Source: Gracilariopsis chorda
Lineage: Eukaryota; Rhodophyta; Florideophyceae; Gracilariales; Gracilariaceae
Direction of reading: 5' to 3'
DNA length: 64,000 nucleotides
NCBI GenBank assembly: GCA_003194525.1
Contig: NBIV01000280.1
Coordinates: 25,176 to 89,175 of the forward strand
The notes beneath the pieces are model-generated. The model was given only the letters and a program-made list of their open reading frames with translations. It was not told the origin of the DNA and made no database searches. The position numbers and the translations under genes are program-made. Of this stretch, positions 1 through 8,353 are shown piece by piece (position 1 is the stretch's first letter; every line of letters begins with the position of its first letter).

Positions 1-1614
1 TTCAATGTCACCACATCTTCCACAAACAGCAACCAAAGTGTTGAGCGTATACACATCCGGCTTGATGTTTTGACTTCGCATCTGATTCGAGAGTTCATAC
101 GCAAGGTCCAAATTCTTCGCTCGTCCGCAAGCGTCGATAAGCGCATTATACGTGACGGCACAGGGCTTGATACCGGCGGCCAGCATTTGACGGAAGACCT
201 CAAAGGCCTTGTCAATGCGCTCTGACTTTCCACAAGCGTCGATTAGAGAGTTATAGGTATGGCGGTCAGGGGTGTACTTGTAAGCATTAGTCATAGAGTC
301 GAGTGCCTCAAAGGCCCTGGTCAAGTCGCGAGCGCGACCACATGCTGAAATCAAGGCGTTGAATGTAACCTTATCCGGTCGGAGACCCGACTCCAAAATT
401 TCTCGATAGACGTCAAAAGCGCGCTCAACGAGCTTAACGCGGCCGCAAGCGTCGATGAGTGCGTTGAAAGCGAAAATGTCCGGGTGAATATTATTGGCCT
501 TCATGCTGTTCAAGACCTGAAACGCGCGATGAGGCTGTCTAGCCTTGGAGCAAGCGTCAATCAAAGAGGCGTAGCAAACGCGGTTAGGCTTAATGTTATT
601 GTTCTCCAGGCGGTGGAAAACTTCAAAGGCACGATCGACATCTCTGGTCTTCGCGCAGGCGTCAATAAGAGTACCGTATGAAATGACGTCCGGGTTGCGA
701 CCAGTAGTTTCCATCTCGTGCATAAGACGGAAAGCGTCGGCGGTACGACCGCGCTTGACGTAGACCTTCATAAGAGCGTTGTAAGCGACAACATTGGGTA
801 CAACGCCGTTACTAAGCATTTCACGCAAGGTAGCTTCAGCCTTCCGCAGATTTCCGACGCGACCAAACGCCTCGATCAAAGCGGAGTACGAAAAGGCGTT
901 TGGCTTTACGCCCTGCGCGCGCATGTTAAGCATACAAGTCTCAGCATTTGCGACTCGGCCAGTCTTTCCGTATGCGCAAATCATAATAGAGTAGGATGCA
1001 ACATCCGGGGTGAGAGAGTTTCGACCAAACTCGGCGAAAAGCAGCTCTGCATCGGGCAGCCTGTTAGCCTTGACGAAAGCATCGAGCAAAGAATTATAAT
1101 GACGGGTGTGAAAGACGGCCGTTCCAAAGTTCTCAAACAGGATGTCACGAGCGCGGTCAAGCTTACGTCTTCTGAGACTGTTCTCGAGCAGACGGACAAG
1201 GTCGGGATCGGAGCTTTTTGCAGGGGGCGTGTGCTGGGCGGAGTTGACGTGGGTGCGAAGCGGGGTGGGCGCTGAGGGCGGGATAAGTGTGGAGAGGGGC
1301 GGAGCAGAGTGAGCTGCGGAGGGCGGCTCGACGGTGGGACAAAGCACAGCTTCGGCGGGAGGGACGGGACGGTGGGGGTCGCGACGACGGCGCTTCGGGT
1401 CGTCTGCTGTCCATACACCCGTGTTCGCCCAGATGGACTGGACGGGGTGAAGGGAAACGGGAGCACCCCAAGCGGCGGCGACGGCGCGGTCAAGCGCGCG
1501 AGCGGCGGTGGCGTAAGGGGCGCGAGGCGGTGGTTGCGATGCGGGTTGCGCGGCGGCGGTGTTACGCACCAGGGCGGGGGGGGGAAGAAAGGCGGGACGG
1601 GACGGCGGGAACAT
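1..1614 (-). CDS. P-class pentatricopeptide repeat (PPR) protein, partial
   Basis: The frame is open from an ATG at 1612-1614 to the left edge, so the C-terminus is missing (538 codons present). After a Pro/Ala/Arg-rich leader that begins MFPPSRPAFL and looks like a plastid targeting peptide, about ten 35-residue PPR units follow from roughly residue 165. They repeat the signature Y-N-A-L-I-D-A-C-G-R followed by a helix ending in K-P or R-P. No DYW or E domain is seen in the visible part. P-class PPR proteins bind organelle RNA one base per repeat and stabilise or process transcripts. The ALIDACGR-type repeats resemble the rbcL stability factor MRL1, but that is inference. It is divergently arranged with TRM13. 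Confidence 0.88.
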   Translation of the reverse strand, partial: MFPPSRPAFLPPPALVRNTAAAQPASQPPPRAPYATAARALDRAVAAAWGAPVSLHPVQSIWANTGVWTADDPKRRRRDPHRPVPPAEAVLCPTVEPPSAAHSAPPLSTLIPPSAPTPLRTHVNSAQHTPPAKSSDPDLVRLLENSLRRRKLDRARDILFENFGTAVFHTRHYNSLLDAFVKANRLPDAELLFAEFGRNSLTPDVASYSIMICAYGKTGRVANAETCMLNMRAQGVKPNAFSYSALIEAFGRVGNLRKAEATLREMLSNGVVPNVVAYNALMKVYVKRGRTADAFRLMHEMETTGRNPDVISYGTLIDACAKTRDVDRAFEVFHRLENNNIKPNRVCYASLIDACSKARQPHRAFQVLNSMKANNIHPDIFAFNALIDACGRVKLVERAFDVYREILESGLRPDKVTFNALISACGRARDLTRAFEALDSMTNAYKYTPDRHTYNSLIDACGKSERIDKAFEVFRQMLAAGIKPCAVTYNALIDACGRAKNLDLAYELSNQMRSQNIKPDVYTLNTLVAVCGRCGDIE

Positions 1615-2017
1615 GTTTGACGTAAGGAGGAGGGCGGGGGAGGGCGGAGGAGGGAGGACGAAGACGAGGAACGATGAGGACGGAGGAGTTAAGATGAGTT
1701 GGAAGGGGTCGTCAGAGGCGATTTTGAAGAGTGTTGATGGCGCGCTGGATTCGGCAAAGACCGGCGTGCGTCGCATTGGCACCTGCCGCGCAGCGCCACT
1801 GGAAGTGGCGCGTGCGGCTGTGACACACGTGCGCTGCAGTCGAGACGCATCGCCACTACACAAGTGCCACGCGTCCCAATCTCAATCATCACAAATGTTG
1901 TTTTTGTCGCCGACGAAAACAACAATTGGCGTCACCGTCGCTCTCGAAACTCCCCTCCAACCCTCCCCCACCGTCCCCCACCGTCCCCCACCGTCCCCCA
2001 CCGTCCCCCCCCCCACC
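1615..2017. promoter_or_regulatory. Divergent upstream region of the PPR and TRM13 genes
   Basis: This 403-bp space separates two oppositely directed start codons and must hold both promoters. The TRM13 frame stays open upstream through part of it, but the family-like N-terminus starts only at the ATG at 2018. The TRM13-proximal end is strongly pyrimidine-rich. No TATA box is evident. Confidence 0.6.
1971..2010 (+). repeat. Four tandem copies of 10-bp unit CCGTCCCCCA
   Basis: CCGTCCCCCA starts at 1971, 1981 and 1991, with a fourth, slightly changed copy at 2001. The array ends 7 bp before the TRM13 start codon, so it lies in the 5' leader or core promoter. A one-base variant is repeated upstream of eIF5 (4801-4840, minus strand). 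Confidence 0.85.
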
Positions 2018-3211
2018 ATGGCGGACGTCGTCGACGAGTCTCCACAGTCTCCGCAGCAACGCTGTCAGTTCCGCCCGGGCGGCAAAATCTGTCCGCTACC
2101 CGTTCGACAGGGCGCGTCATTCTGCGGCGCGCACGACGCCGCCCGTCCAGAGTGCCCCGCCTGCGGAACCAGGCTGCGCGATGCCGCCGCCTTAAAGAAG
2201 CACGTCACCGCGCGATGTCCCGTCACGCGTCGTCGTCGCGTCGCGCAACAGGCCAACTGGTACTCCGCTTCAACAAACTTACCGCCACCTTCAACAGCGA
2301 ATAACATCCCTGTTGCGCGCGCCCTACCGCTCGTGTTACACACCTTGCAGACGGCGTTGCCAGCACCCCGCAAAATGCGTGCTCCCGCTGCGCTGCCAGA
2401 GTTACGCCTTATTTCCGACGCCTGGTCCGATCAGCGCGACAGCTCAGTCAAGATGCAACCCAAACACTTCACTCAAATCGCTTCATTGTGCGCCTTGGCT
2501 CTTTCCTCCCACACCCCCTCTCAACCGCACCAACCCGCCGTAATAGAGCTGGGCGCCGGTCGTGCCTACACAGCCATGTTCGCAGCAAACGTGCTGTCCC
2601 TACGCGACGATCCTCCGCACGTGTTGGTAACCGACCGACACACCACAAGATGGAAGGCCGACAGAACGCTTCGAGCCTGGCAATCCACCGGAAAAATCGC
2701 TTCCTTCACAAGATGCACCACCGATTTGGCCGACCTGGACATGCGTCGTCTGCCCTTTCTACAGACATGCAACCGAGTTTACATCCTGGGCAAGCACTTG
2801 TGCGGCGACGCCTCCGACCTGGCAATATACGGAGCCACGCGTCTGGCGCGTCACTTGCACCAACACGCGAATGATACACCTGCCGTCATCACTCTCGTGC
2901 TGGCGTGCTGCTGTCGCGCGCTGTGTACCGACCGCACCTACACATTCGACCAGTGCCTAAAGCCGCACATCTCGCCCTCTGAGTTTGCAGCAATCACCCC
3001 GTGCTGCGCCCTGGGACTGGACGAAAAGCGCCGCAACAAGCCGCACCTCGGCAACCAGTGCCGCCTTCTCATCGACTCGGCCCGAGTGCAGTGGATGAAC
3101 GCGAACGGCTGGCAGGCCGCCCTCTGCACCTACACAAAGGTCAGCCCCGAGAACACCTGCATAGTCGCCACATGGAATCCCAATAAACTAACAAACGCAA
3201 ATTTATCATAA
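2018..3211 (+). CDS. TRM13: tRNA:m4X modification enzyme TRM13 (2'-O-methyltransferase)
   Basis: 397 residues. TRM13 2'-O-methylates position 4 of the acceptor stem of cytosolic tRNAs, using SAM. The order matches the family: an N-terminal CCCH zinc finger (Cys16, Cys25, Cys36, His39), a U11-48K-type CHHC finger (residues 46-67), the W-Y-S-A segment, a Rossmann SAM site (VIELGAGRAYTAMF, about residue 178) and the hallmark GKHLCGDASDLA and CCC motifs. The ATG at 2018 was chosen because it lies in CCCACCATGGC and directly precedes the zinc finger; the open frame further upstream lacks family similarity. It converges on eIF5 with only 35 bp between stop codons. Confidence 0.93.
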   Translation: MADVVDESPQSPQQRCQFRPGGKICPLPVRQGASFCGAHDAARPECPACGTRLRDAAALKKHVTARCPVTRRRRVAQQANWYSASTNLPPPSTANNIPVARALPLVLHTLQTALPAPRKMRAPAALPELRLISDAWSDQRDSSVKMQPKHFTQIASLCALALSSHTPSQPHQPAVIELGAGRAYTAMFAANVLSLRDDPPHVLVTDRHTTRWKADRTLRAWQSTGKIASFTRCTTDLADLDMRRLPFLQTCNRVYILGKHLCGDASDLAIYGATRLARHLHQHANDTPAVITLVLACCCRALCTDRTYTFDQCLKPHISPSEFAAITPCCALGLDEKRRNKPHLGNQCRLLIDSARVQWMNANGWQAALCTYTKVSPENTCIVATWNPNKLTNANLS

Positions 3212-3246
3212 GAACTCATAAAGAGAATGACAACAACTCAAAACGT

Positions 3247-4494
3247 TTAGCGCTCCTCCTCATCGCTCTCTTCCTCCTCGCTCTCCTCCTCTTCCGCGTC
3301 CTGCAGCCACTTCACAATCACCTCAACTCCCTTCTTCACATCCTCCTTCAGCTCCGCCTTCTCAAACCAGCTCACAATAACCTCCTCTTCCACAACACCA
3401 TCATCGTAGATCAGCTTGAGAATGTGCGGAATCGTTGGCACAACCCTGTTGTCATGCGTGCCTGCCCACTGGAAGTAGTCCAACAGCGCCTCCTGCGCCT
3501 CCACAGGCATGGGCTTGCCAAGCTGCACCAGAATCGACAAAGCGCGGTCACCGACGCTCTGCACAACAGAGGAAAGCGGCTCATCCAAAACAGCCGCCTT
3601 AACAATGCCCTGAATCGTGCCTTCCTCACCAAACAGTTTCTCCGACTTGGCAATCACCTTGCTCGCCTTCTTTCCGTCATCAATGTAAGCGCGAAGCTTG
3701 CGCACCTTGTTCCATTCATCTTCCACCGGAGCTCGCTCCAGAATGGACGCCGCAGCGCCCAGTTCTCTCTGCCGAGCCTCCTGGGCTTCCTTGGACGTGT
3801 CCACACTCCACTGCACGTCATCGTCGTCCTCCTCTTCAGCAGCAAAGTCCGCCTCGGTGAACTCCATCTCTCCAGGCATCACCAGCGTTTCGGAAGTGTC
3901 AACCGCGGTGGCGGCCGCCTTCTTGGCCGCTCTTCTGGCCGCCTTCTTCGCGGCGCGCTCATCATCCTCATCAGCGTCGACCTGCGCCTTCTTCGCGGCC
4001 TTCGCGGCCCTGCGCGCGGCCTTGTCCTTCTTAGCGCCCACCTTTTTCTTCTTACCGTCCGGCGGGTTGTTCACAATGTAGGTGCACAGCTTGTGCGTCA
4101 TGTCGCACACGCCGGTGGCTCCACACGCGTTGCACACCTGCGTAATGAGACCGTTCTTCTTGACCTTGATGTCGGTCTCTGGCAGGTTACAACTGTTGCA
4201 GAGCACAAACATCTTGATGAACTTCTGCAAGGTGTCGGCCAGCACGGATTGACTGAAGGCGCCGTTGACAATGTACTCGCCGTCGGCGTCGTTAATCTTG
4301 GTCTGGGCGCACAGCTCGCAACCGAAGAACTTGCAGACGTAGCCGGGGGGGCGGTGCAGGGCGCGGGCGACTTCGACGCAATTGACAATGCGCGTTTTGA
4401 TGCCGTTTCCGCGACCTTCGACCTTGCCGATGACGGGGGGCATTTTGTAGCGATTGAATTGGTCATCGCCGCCTCCAATGTTAACGCTTTCCAT
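3247..4494 (-). CDS. Translation initiation factor eIF5
   Basis: 415 residues. eIF5 is the GTPase-activating protein for eIF2 and bridges the 43S complex. The N-terminal eIF2B/eIF5 domain is nearly canonical (DQFNRYKMP, KVEGRGNGIKT, RPP, KFFGCELCAQT), followed by the C2-C2 zinc ribbon (CNSC...CNAC). A Lys/Ala-rich acidic linker joins it to a C-terminal W2/HEAT domain ending in the usual Glu/Asp-rich tail with aromatic residues (W-L-Q-D-A-E-E-E-E). The frame continues 26 codons upstream, but the ATG at 4494 (MESVNIGGG) aligns with the known start. The arginine finger expected near residue 15 is represented by the Arg of F-N-R-Y-K. Confidence 0.95.
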   Translation of the reverse strand: MESVNIGGGDDQFNRYKMPPVIGKVEGRGNGIKTRIVNCVEVARALHRPPGYVCKFFGCELCAQTKINDADGEYIVNGAFSQSVLADTLQKFIKMFVLCNSCNLPETDIKVKKNGLITQVCNACGATGVCDMTHKLCTYIVNNPPDGKKKKVGAKKDKAARRAAKAAKKAQVDADEDDERAAKKAARRAAKKAAATAVDTSETLVMPGEMEFTEADFAAEEEDDDDVQWSVDTSKEAQEARQRELGAAASILERAPVEDEWNKVRKLRAYIDDGKKASKVIAKSEKLFGEEGTIQGIVKAAVLDEPLSSVVQSVGDRALSILVQLGKPMPVEAQEALLDYFQWAGTHDNRVVPTIPHILKLIYDDGVVEEEVIVSWFEKAELKEDVKKGVEVIVKWLQDAEEEESEEEESDEEER

Positions 4495-4800
4495 GGTGAG
4501 TGGGGGGAGGTGAGATTGTGTGAAATGTGACGAGTGGGGGTGGGGGGATGATGCGTTGGTGAGAGAGTTCACGGGGGGGAAGGGTGCGAAGCGTTATCCA
4601 GCGTGGATAGGGGGCCGAGATTGTAGACGTTTAGAGGCGCCAGGTGGGAGACTTCTAGGAAGCAACATACACAAAAGGCTCGTCGTCTTGAAAGTGTTAA
4701 CGCCGGAGCGGGCGAGTTGGTTAGAGGGATGAATAGCGACGGCGGGGGGTAAGCGTCGCGGTCGCAAGCGCGTTGCGGAGTAGGATAGCTCGAACAGTTT

Positions 4801-4840
4801 GAAACGGTGGGGTACGGTGGGGTACGGTGGGGTACGTTGG
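4801..4840 (-). repeat. Tandem 10-bp repeats CCGTACCCCA upstream of eIF5
   Basis: On the minus strand the unit CCGTACCCCA recurs with 10-bp spacing, with degenerate copies at both ends. It differs by one base from the unit in front of TRM13 and has the same orientation relative to its gene. It lies about 310-350 bp upstream of the eIF5 ATG. Confidence 0.8.
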
Positions 4841-4994
4841 GAAAGTAGTCGGTGGGGACGGTGGTCGGAGGGAGGGACGACGTAGGGACTGGAGGGGAGG
4901 GAGGGCGGCGCAATAAATAGAAGTAAAATGGGCAGCAACGAGCGGCGTGTAAGGCGCAGTTCAAGTAACCGCGACGGAGACCAAGGTCGCAGCG

Positions 4995-5004
4995 ATTGGC
5001 CAAT
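4995..5004. promoter_or_regulatory. Palindromic CCAAT box
   Basis: ATTGGCCAAT carries two abutting inverted CCAAT boxes, the NF-Y recognition core. It lies about 500 bp upstream of eIF5, so its target gene is uncertain. Confidence 0.4.
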
Positions 5005-5355
5005 GAGCGCGCGGCGTTCGCGTGTGAGTTATCGCTGGCTGCGGCTACCGCGCGAGGCCGGCTCAGACATTCGCCTCGCGAACCGCTTGCGGCGCTGGCT
5101 GGCGGCGCGCTTTTGCCCCCCAGCACCTACAGCGTTCCACGGCGCCACCTGTGCGCGCTGTGTTGCAATAACATGTACAACCTTCATCAGAACCTTTTAA
5201 AAGTCAGCATCAACACGACAAACGCATCAACAAAATCGCCTCCTCCTCTTCCTCCTCCTCCAACCCATTTGCCGCCACCTCTAACAGCTACACCACCACC
5301 AAACGAGCCAAACCTTGCCTTACCATAACATACAAAAAGGAAAACAGTCAAAACT

Positions 5356-6909
5356 CTATTCAACCAGTTCCGCCTCCGCCCGCCGTGTGCCCCCGTCCTG
5401 CTCGCCAACACTCCCTCCACTCCCGCTCGTCCTACTCTTGTCCTTGTCAGCGCTCTGTCGAATCATCTCTTCTATTTGCTCAGCACTCTGCGGGAAAAGC
5501 TGTGCACTCATAGCACGCAACGCTCCAGCTCCCTTGATCTCCTTATCAAAGCTCTGCACAGTTGCGATCTGCAACCCTTCAAATTCGCGTTCCAACAACT
5601 TGAGGTTGTTCTTCTGTTCTTTAAACCGAGCCGCGCAGAAAGTGCAGTGCTCATTTTCCGGTTGCAGCTGGTTTACAAACACATGTCGCACAGGGATTTT
5701 CTCCTTTTGAAGCTCGTTGTGCAGCCGTTTCGACTCTGCAATCGCCATCATGCTCGGGATCGTAGCCACGATGAACTCCGTTTGAAGTTCATCGCGGAAT
5801 AGCTCGCGCACCATGCTCATAGAGCGCTTCAGCTCCTCCATGTCCTCCACGGAGCTGTCCATGGCCGCCTCATTTGCTCCAAACATGCCCTTGAACTGAC
5901 TCATCACCGTTCCAAACTTGGACTTCATAGAGATAAGCTTGCCGAAGAAACCGTTTAGAAAGTCTGGAAGCGCCAGTAATCTAAGCGTGTGTCCAGTCGG
6001 AGCGGTATCAAATACAATGCGATCAAACTTGGCATACTCGGCATCAGCCTGAATGTACTTGACAATCTCAACGAGCGCAACGGCCTCGTCAAATCCAGGA
6101 GGGATGGTTTCGAAAAGAGAATTAAGATCATCCAAGCCCATGTCCTGCATTCCGGCGCCGGCGCCGGCACCTTCCAGTTCCTGCATCATCTTGAAGGTGG
6201 CCTTCATAGATTCGGGATCCACTTCTTGCGCGTACAAGTTGTCAATGCCCATGACGGGCACCGGATCGCCGCCGGAAACCGACTGACCGAACGCATCGGA
6301 CAGCGAATGTGCGGGATCGGTGGACACGATCAACGTGGTCTGACCGCGATCTGCAAAGGCTGTGGCAGCTGCGGCAGACATGGAGGTCTTTCCCACGCCG
6401 CCTTTCCCGCCGACGATGATGTACTTGCGCGCGGTGTTCCCCAGCAGATCTAAGGCCTCCTCGCGCGTTTCATGGCGGCGCGGAACGGCTCTGGGCGTTG
6501 TGACGGAGGGGGGTGAGGAAGTGGAAGAGGTGATGGACGGTGAGGCGGTTTTGGTGCGGCTCTTGTTCGCAGCGGGTGACGAGGGAGATACGGCGCCGAT
6601 TGCGCGGCGCGTTAGAGCGATGAGCAGGGAAATTACGGCGGCGGCTTGGAATGGGTGGGCTCTTGCCCACTGTACGGGGGTTTCTTTCGCGGGGGGTGGA
6701 GGGGGGGGTGCCTCGACAGTCTCGACGAGCTGTTCCTTCTGCTGCTTTGAACGGGCGCCAAAGATGCGCGGAATGCCGAGTAGCATGGCGGGGTGGGCAT
6801 GGCGGCGCAGCGGGCGGACGGGGGTGAGCGAGAGGGGCGTGACGAAGGCGGTACGTCGTCGAGGAGGGAGGGAATTGTGAAAGGAGGAGATGAACAAGGT
6901 GGTGTTCAT
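5356..6909 (-). CDS. GET3B: Plastid GET3/ArsA-family ATPase with N-terminal membrane segment
   Basis: 517 residues. GET3 ATPases shield and deliver tail-anchored membrane proteins. An Arg/Ser-rich leader (MNTTLFISSF...) suggests plastid import. A Pro run (68-73) and a hydrophobic segment (about 87-107, PFQAAAVISLLIALTRRAIG) come next; the latter is unusual because GET3 proteins are normally soluble. The ATPase core follows: deviant Walker A GGKGGVGKTS (168-177), STDPAHSLSDAF (switch I), FDTAPTGHTLRLL (switch II), FVNQLQPENEHC, and a CxxC pair (CTFC) that could bind zinc at a dimer interface. The acidic/Ser-rich tail is variable. Plastid placement is inferred from the leader. Confidence 0.92.
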   Translation of the reverse strand: MNTTLFISSFHNSLPPRRRTAFVTPLSLTPVRPLRRHAHPAMLLGIPRIFGARSKQQKEQLVETVEAPPPPPPAKETPVQWARAHPFQAAAVISLLIALTRRAIGAVSPSSPAANKSRTKTASPSITSSTSSPPSVTTPRAVPRRHETREEALDLLGNTARKYIIVGGKGGVGKTSMSAAAATAFADRGQTTLIVSTDPAHSLSDAFGQSVSGGDPVPVMGIDNLYAQEVDPESMKATFKMMQELEGAGAGAGMQDMGLDDLNSLFETIPPGFDEAVALVEIVKYIQADAEYAKFDRIVFDTAPTGHTLRLLALPDFLNGFFGKLISMKSKFGTVMSQFKGMFGANEAAMDSSVEDMEELKRSMSMVRELFRDELQTEFIVATIPSMMAIAESKRLHNELQKEKIPVRHVFVNQLQPENEHCTFCAARFKEQKNNLKLLEREFEGLQIATVQSFDKEIKGAGALRAMSAQLFPQSAEQIEEMIRQSADKDKSRTSGSGGSVGEQDGGTRRAEAELVE

Positions 6910-6984
6910 GATGGATTCGGAAGAAGGGACGTTGATCGTTGCGCGTGGCGTGGGGGGGCGGGACGGCGGCTGGCGGGGAACGAG

Positions 6985-6989
6985 ATTGG
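6985..6989 (-). promoter_or_regulatory. CCAAT box upstream of GET3
   Basis: CCAAT on the minus strand lies 76 bp upstream of the GET3 ATG, a typical distance for a functional CCAAT element. Confidence 0.4.
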
Positions 6990-7301
6990 TTCAAGTGGCG
7001 CGCGCGGCGTTCGCGGGTTGGATGAGATCTCACGGCGTGGCACGCGGTGGCATCGCTGGCGGGGTGCGGTTACTTTGCGGCTACTGGGGGCTACTCGCGG
7101 TGTTTGTGTGCGCGTGGCACTGCAAGCAAGTGCAAGCAAGGATTCATGTTGAGCAGAATTGTTGCTGCAAGAAACGGTTGAGAGTGGCGCCATTTTGCCG
7201 AATCTTCGCGGCAAGGCATCAATACGAGTTCCCTCTGTACGCAAGGTAAGCAAGGCAAGTAGCAGTCCCCTTCGTAGCTAGTGTCTATCCGACCGGCTTG
7301 C

Positions 7302-7924
7302 TGACCTCATGTGAGATCACTTTGACCCCATATGAGCTCAGAAGAAGGTCCAAAATTTAAATCAAATTACTACCTGGTGTTGCTTGCCTTAAAAAACCTC
7401 TATTCTACCATGTGCAATCTACAAAGAAATTTCAATGTTACTCAGAAACAATCGTACACGCTTGGTAATATATGTAATGTGACTGCTAGCTAGAAGCTCT
7501 GTTATCCGAAAGTTTTGTGAAGCGCAGACACTTTTAACGCCGATTAGAAAACGCAAGTTGGGTATGTTTAAATTTCGATAAAAATAGAACCGTTCTTCAC
7601 AGCTTTTATAGCAAACACGACTTATGATACTGGCAAGAATAACTATGGTACTGATTTTTCAGCGCTTTCTAAACACTTTTAGCAAATTTTATTAATCTAG
7701 CTACTTGACATAATTTTCTGTAGATATTGTTTTACTGCAAAGTCGAAAAGTAGTCTTTTGCTTACCTTTTGAGCTTTTGACGACATTTGTTTTTATAGAT
7801 AGCTTAAAAATCTCTGTTTCAAATCCAATGACTGTTGAATGCCTTAGCAGCCTTTGATAAAAACTTTTATAAAAAGTTTTAAATTTTTGTTTGATAGAAA
7901 AGTTTAAATCTGACCTCATATGAG
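7302..7924. repeat. AT-rich block flanked by TGACC(T/C)CAT(A/G)TGAG motifs
   Basis: The 14-mer occurs at 7302, 7323 and 7911, the last containing the perfect palindrome CCTCATATGAGG (7915-7926). The intervening DNA is AT-rich and has no coding signal. It may be an old insertion whose ends are marked by the motif, or a cluster of binding sites. Confidence 0.4.
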
Positions 7925-8138
7925 GACAATGTCAAATAGACAGTAGATATGGCACGCTTGGAGATACCATGCCTTGCCTCACCCGTCCAGGGTGGCCGAC
8001 AAACGGTGGCACGGTGGGCGGCGAGCGACTGTAAGCAACGTGCGCCAAGGCGCTGCTGGCGCTGAACGGGCAGCCAAATTGAAAGCGCTGAGATCTTCGC
8101 GCACGCACTTCCCACATGCGCGCTGCCACGCACTGCGT

Positions 8139-8143
8139 CCAAT
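8139..8143 (+). promoter_or_regulatory. CCAAT box upstream of the sugar transporter
   Basis: CCAATCAC lies 215 bp upstream of the ATG at 8354, inside GCACTGCGTCCAAT. A near copy, GCACTGCGTCCATA, occurs upstream of the FIST gene at 35224. Confidence 0.4.
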
Positions 8144-8353
8144 CACAGCGCCACACGTCCCGCTGCCCAGCGCTGCTGCCGCCGCCATGCCTTCCCGAAC
8201 ACTTACGCCTACAAGTCTACACATAAGAATGCCCACACCCCCCTCCGCCGTCCCTTCCCCTCCCCAAAACCGCTCCACAGCCCCCGCAACCCCCACCCCC
8301 CCCAAACCCCCCAACAACGACACCGCCCCTCCCCCCTCCCCGTAGTCCCCGTC

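Larger units (their letters stand above)
4495..5355. other. Intergenic: eIF5 upstream region and GET3 3' flank
   Basis: No gene is recognised. The eIF5-proximal half contains the CCGTACCCCA tandem repeat and CT-rich stretches on the minus strand. A palindromic CCAAT element lies at 4995-5004. The part at 5200-5355 is C-rich on the plus strand and is probably the 3' untranslated region of GET3. Confidence 0.5.
6910..8353. other. Intergenic with an AT-rich block between divergent GET3 and transporter genes
   Basis: About 1.4 kb without a convincing gene. Both gene-proximal ends are GC-rich. The centre (about 7340-7925) is clearly AT-rich and bracketed by copies of a TGACCTCATATGAG-like motif. 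The stretch before the transporter (8240-8340) is almost pure C/A on the plus strand. Confidence 0.5.

Noticed and set aside
981-1493. 170-codon minus-strand frame overlapping the PPR gene
   Set aside because: It is a shadow frame; the neighbouring frame encodes regular PPR repeats and is open to the window edge.
3424-4530. 368-codon plus-strand frame opposite eIF5
   Set aside because: Antisense shadow of the conserved eIF5 coding sequence; no domains of its own.
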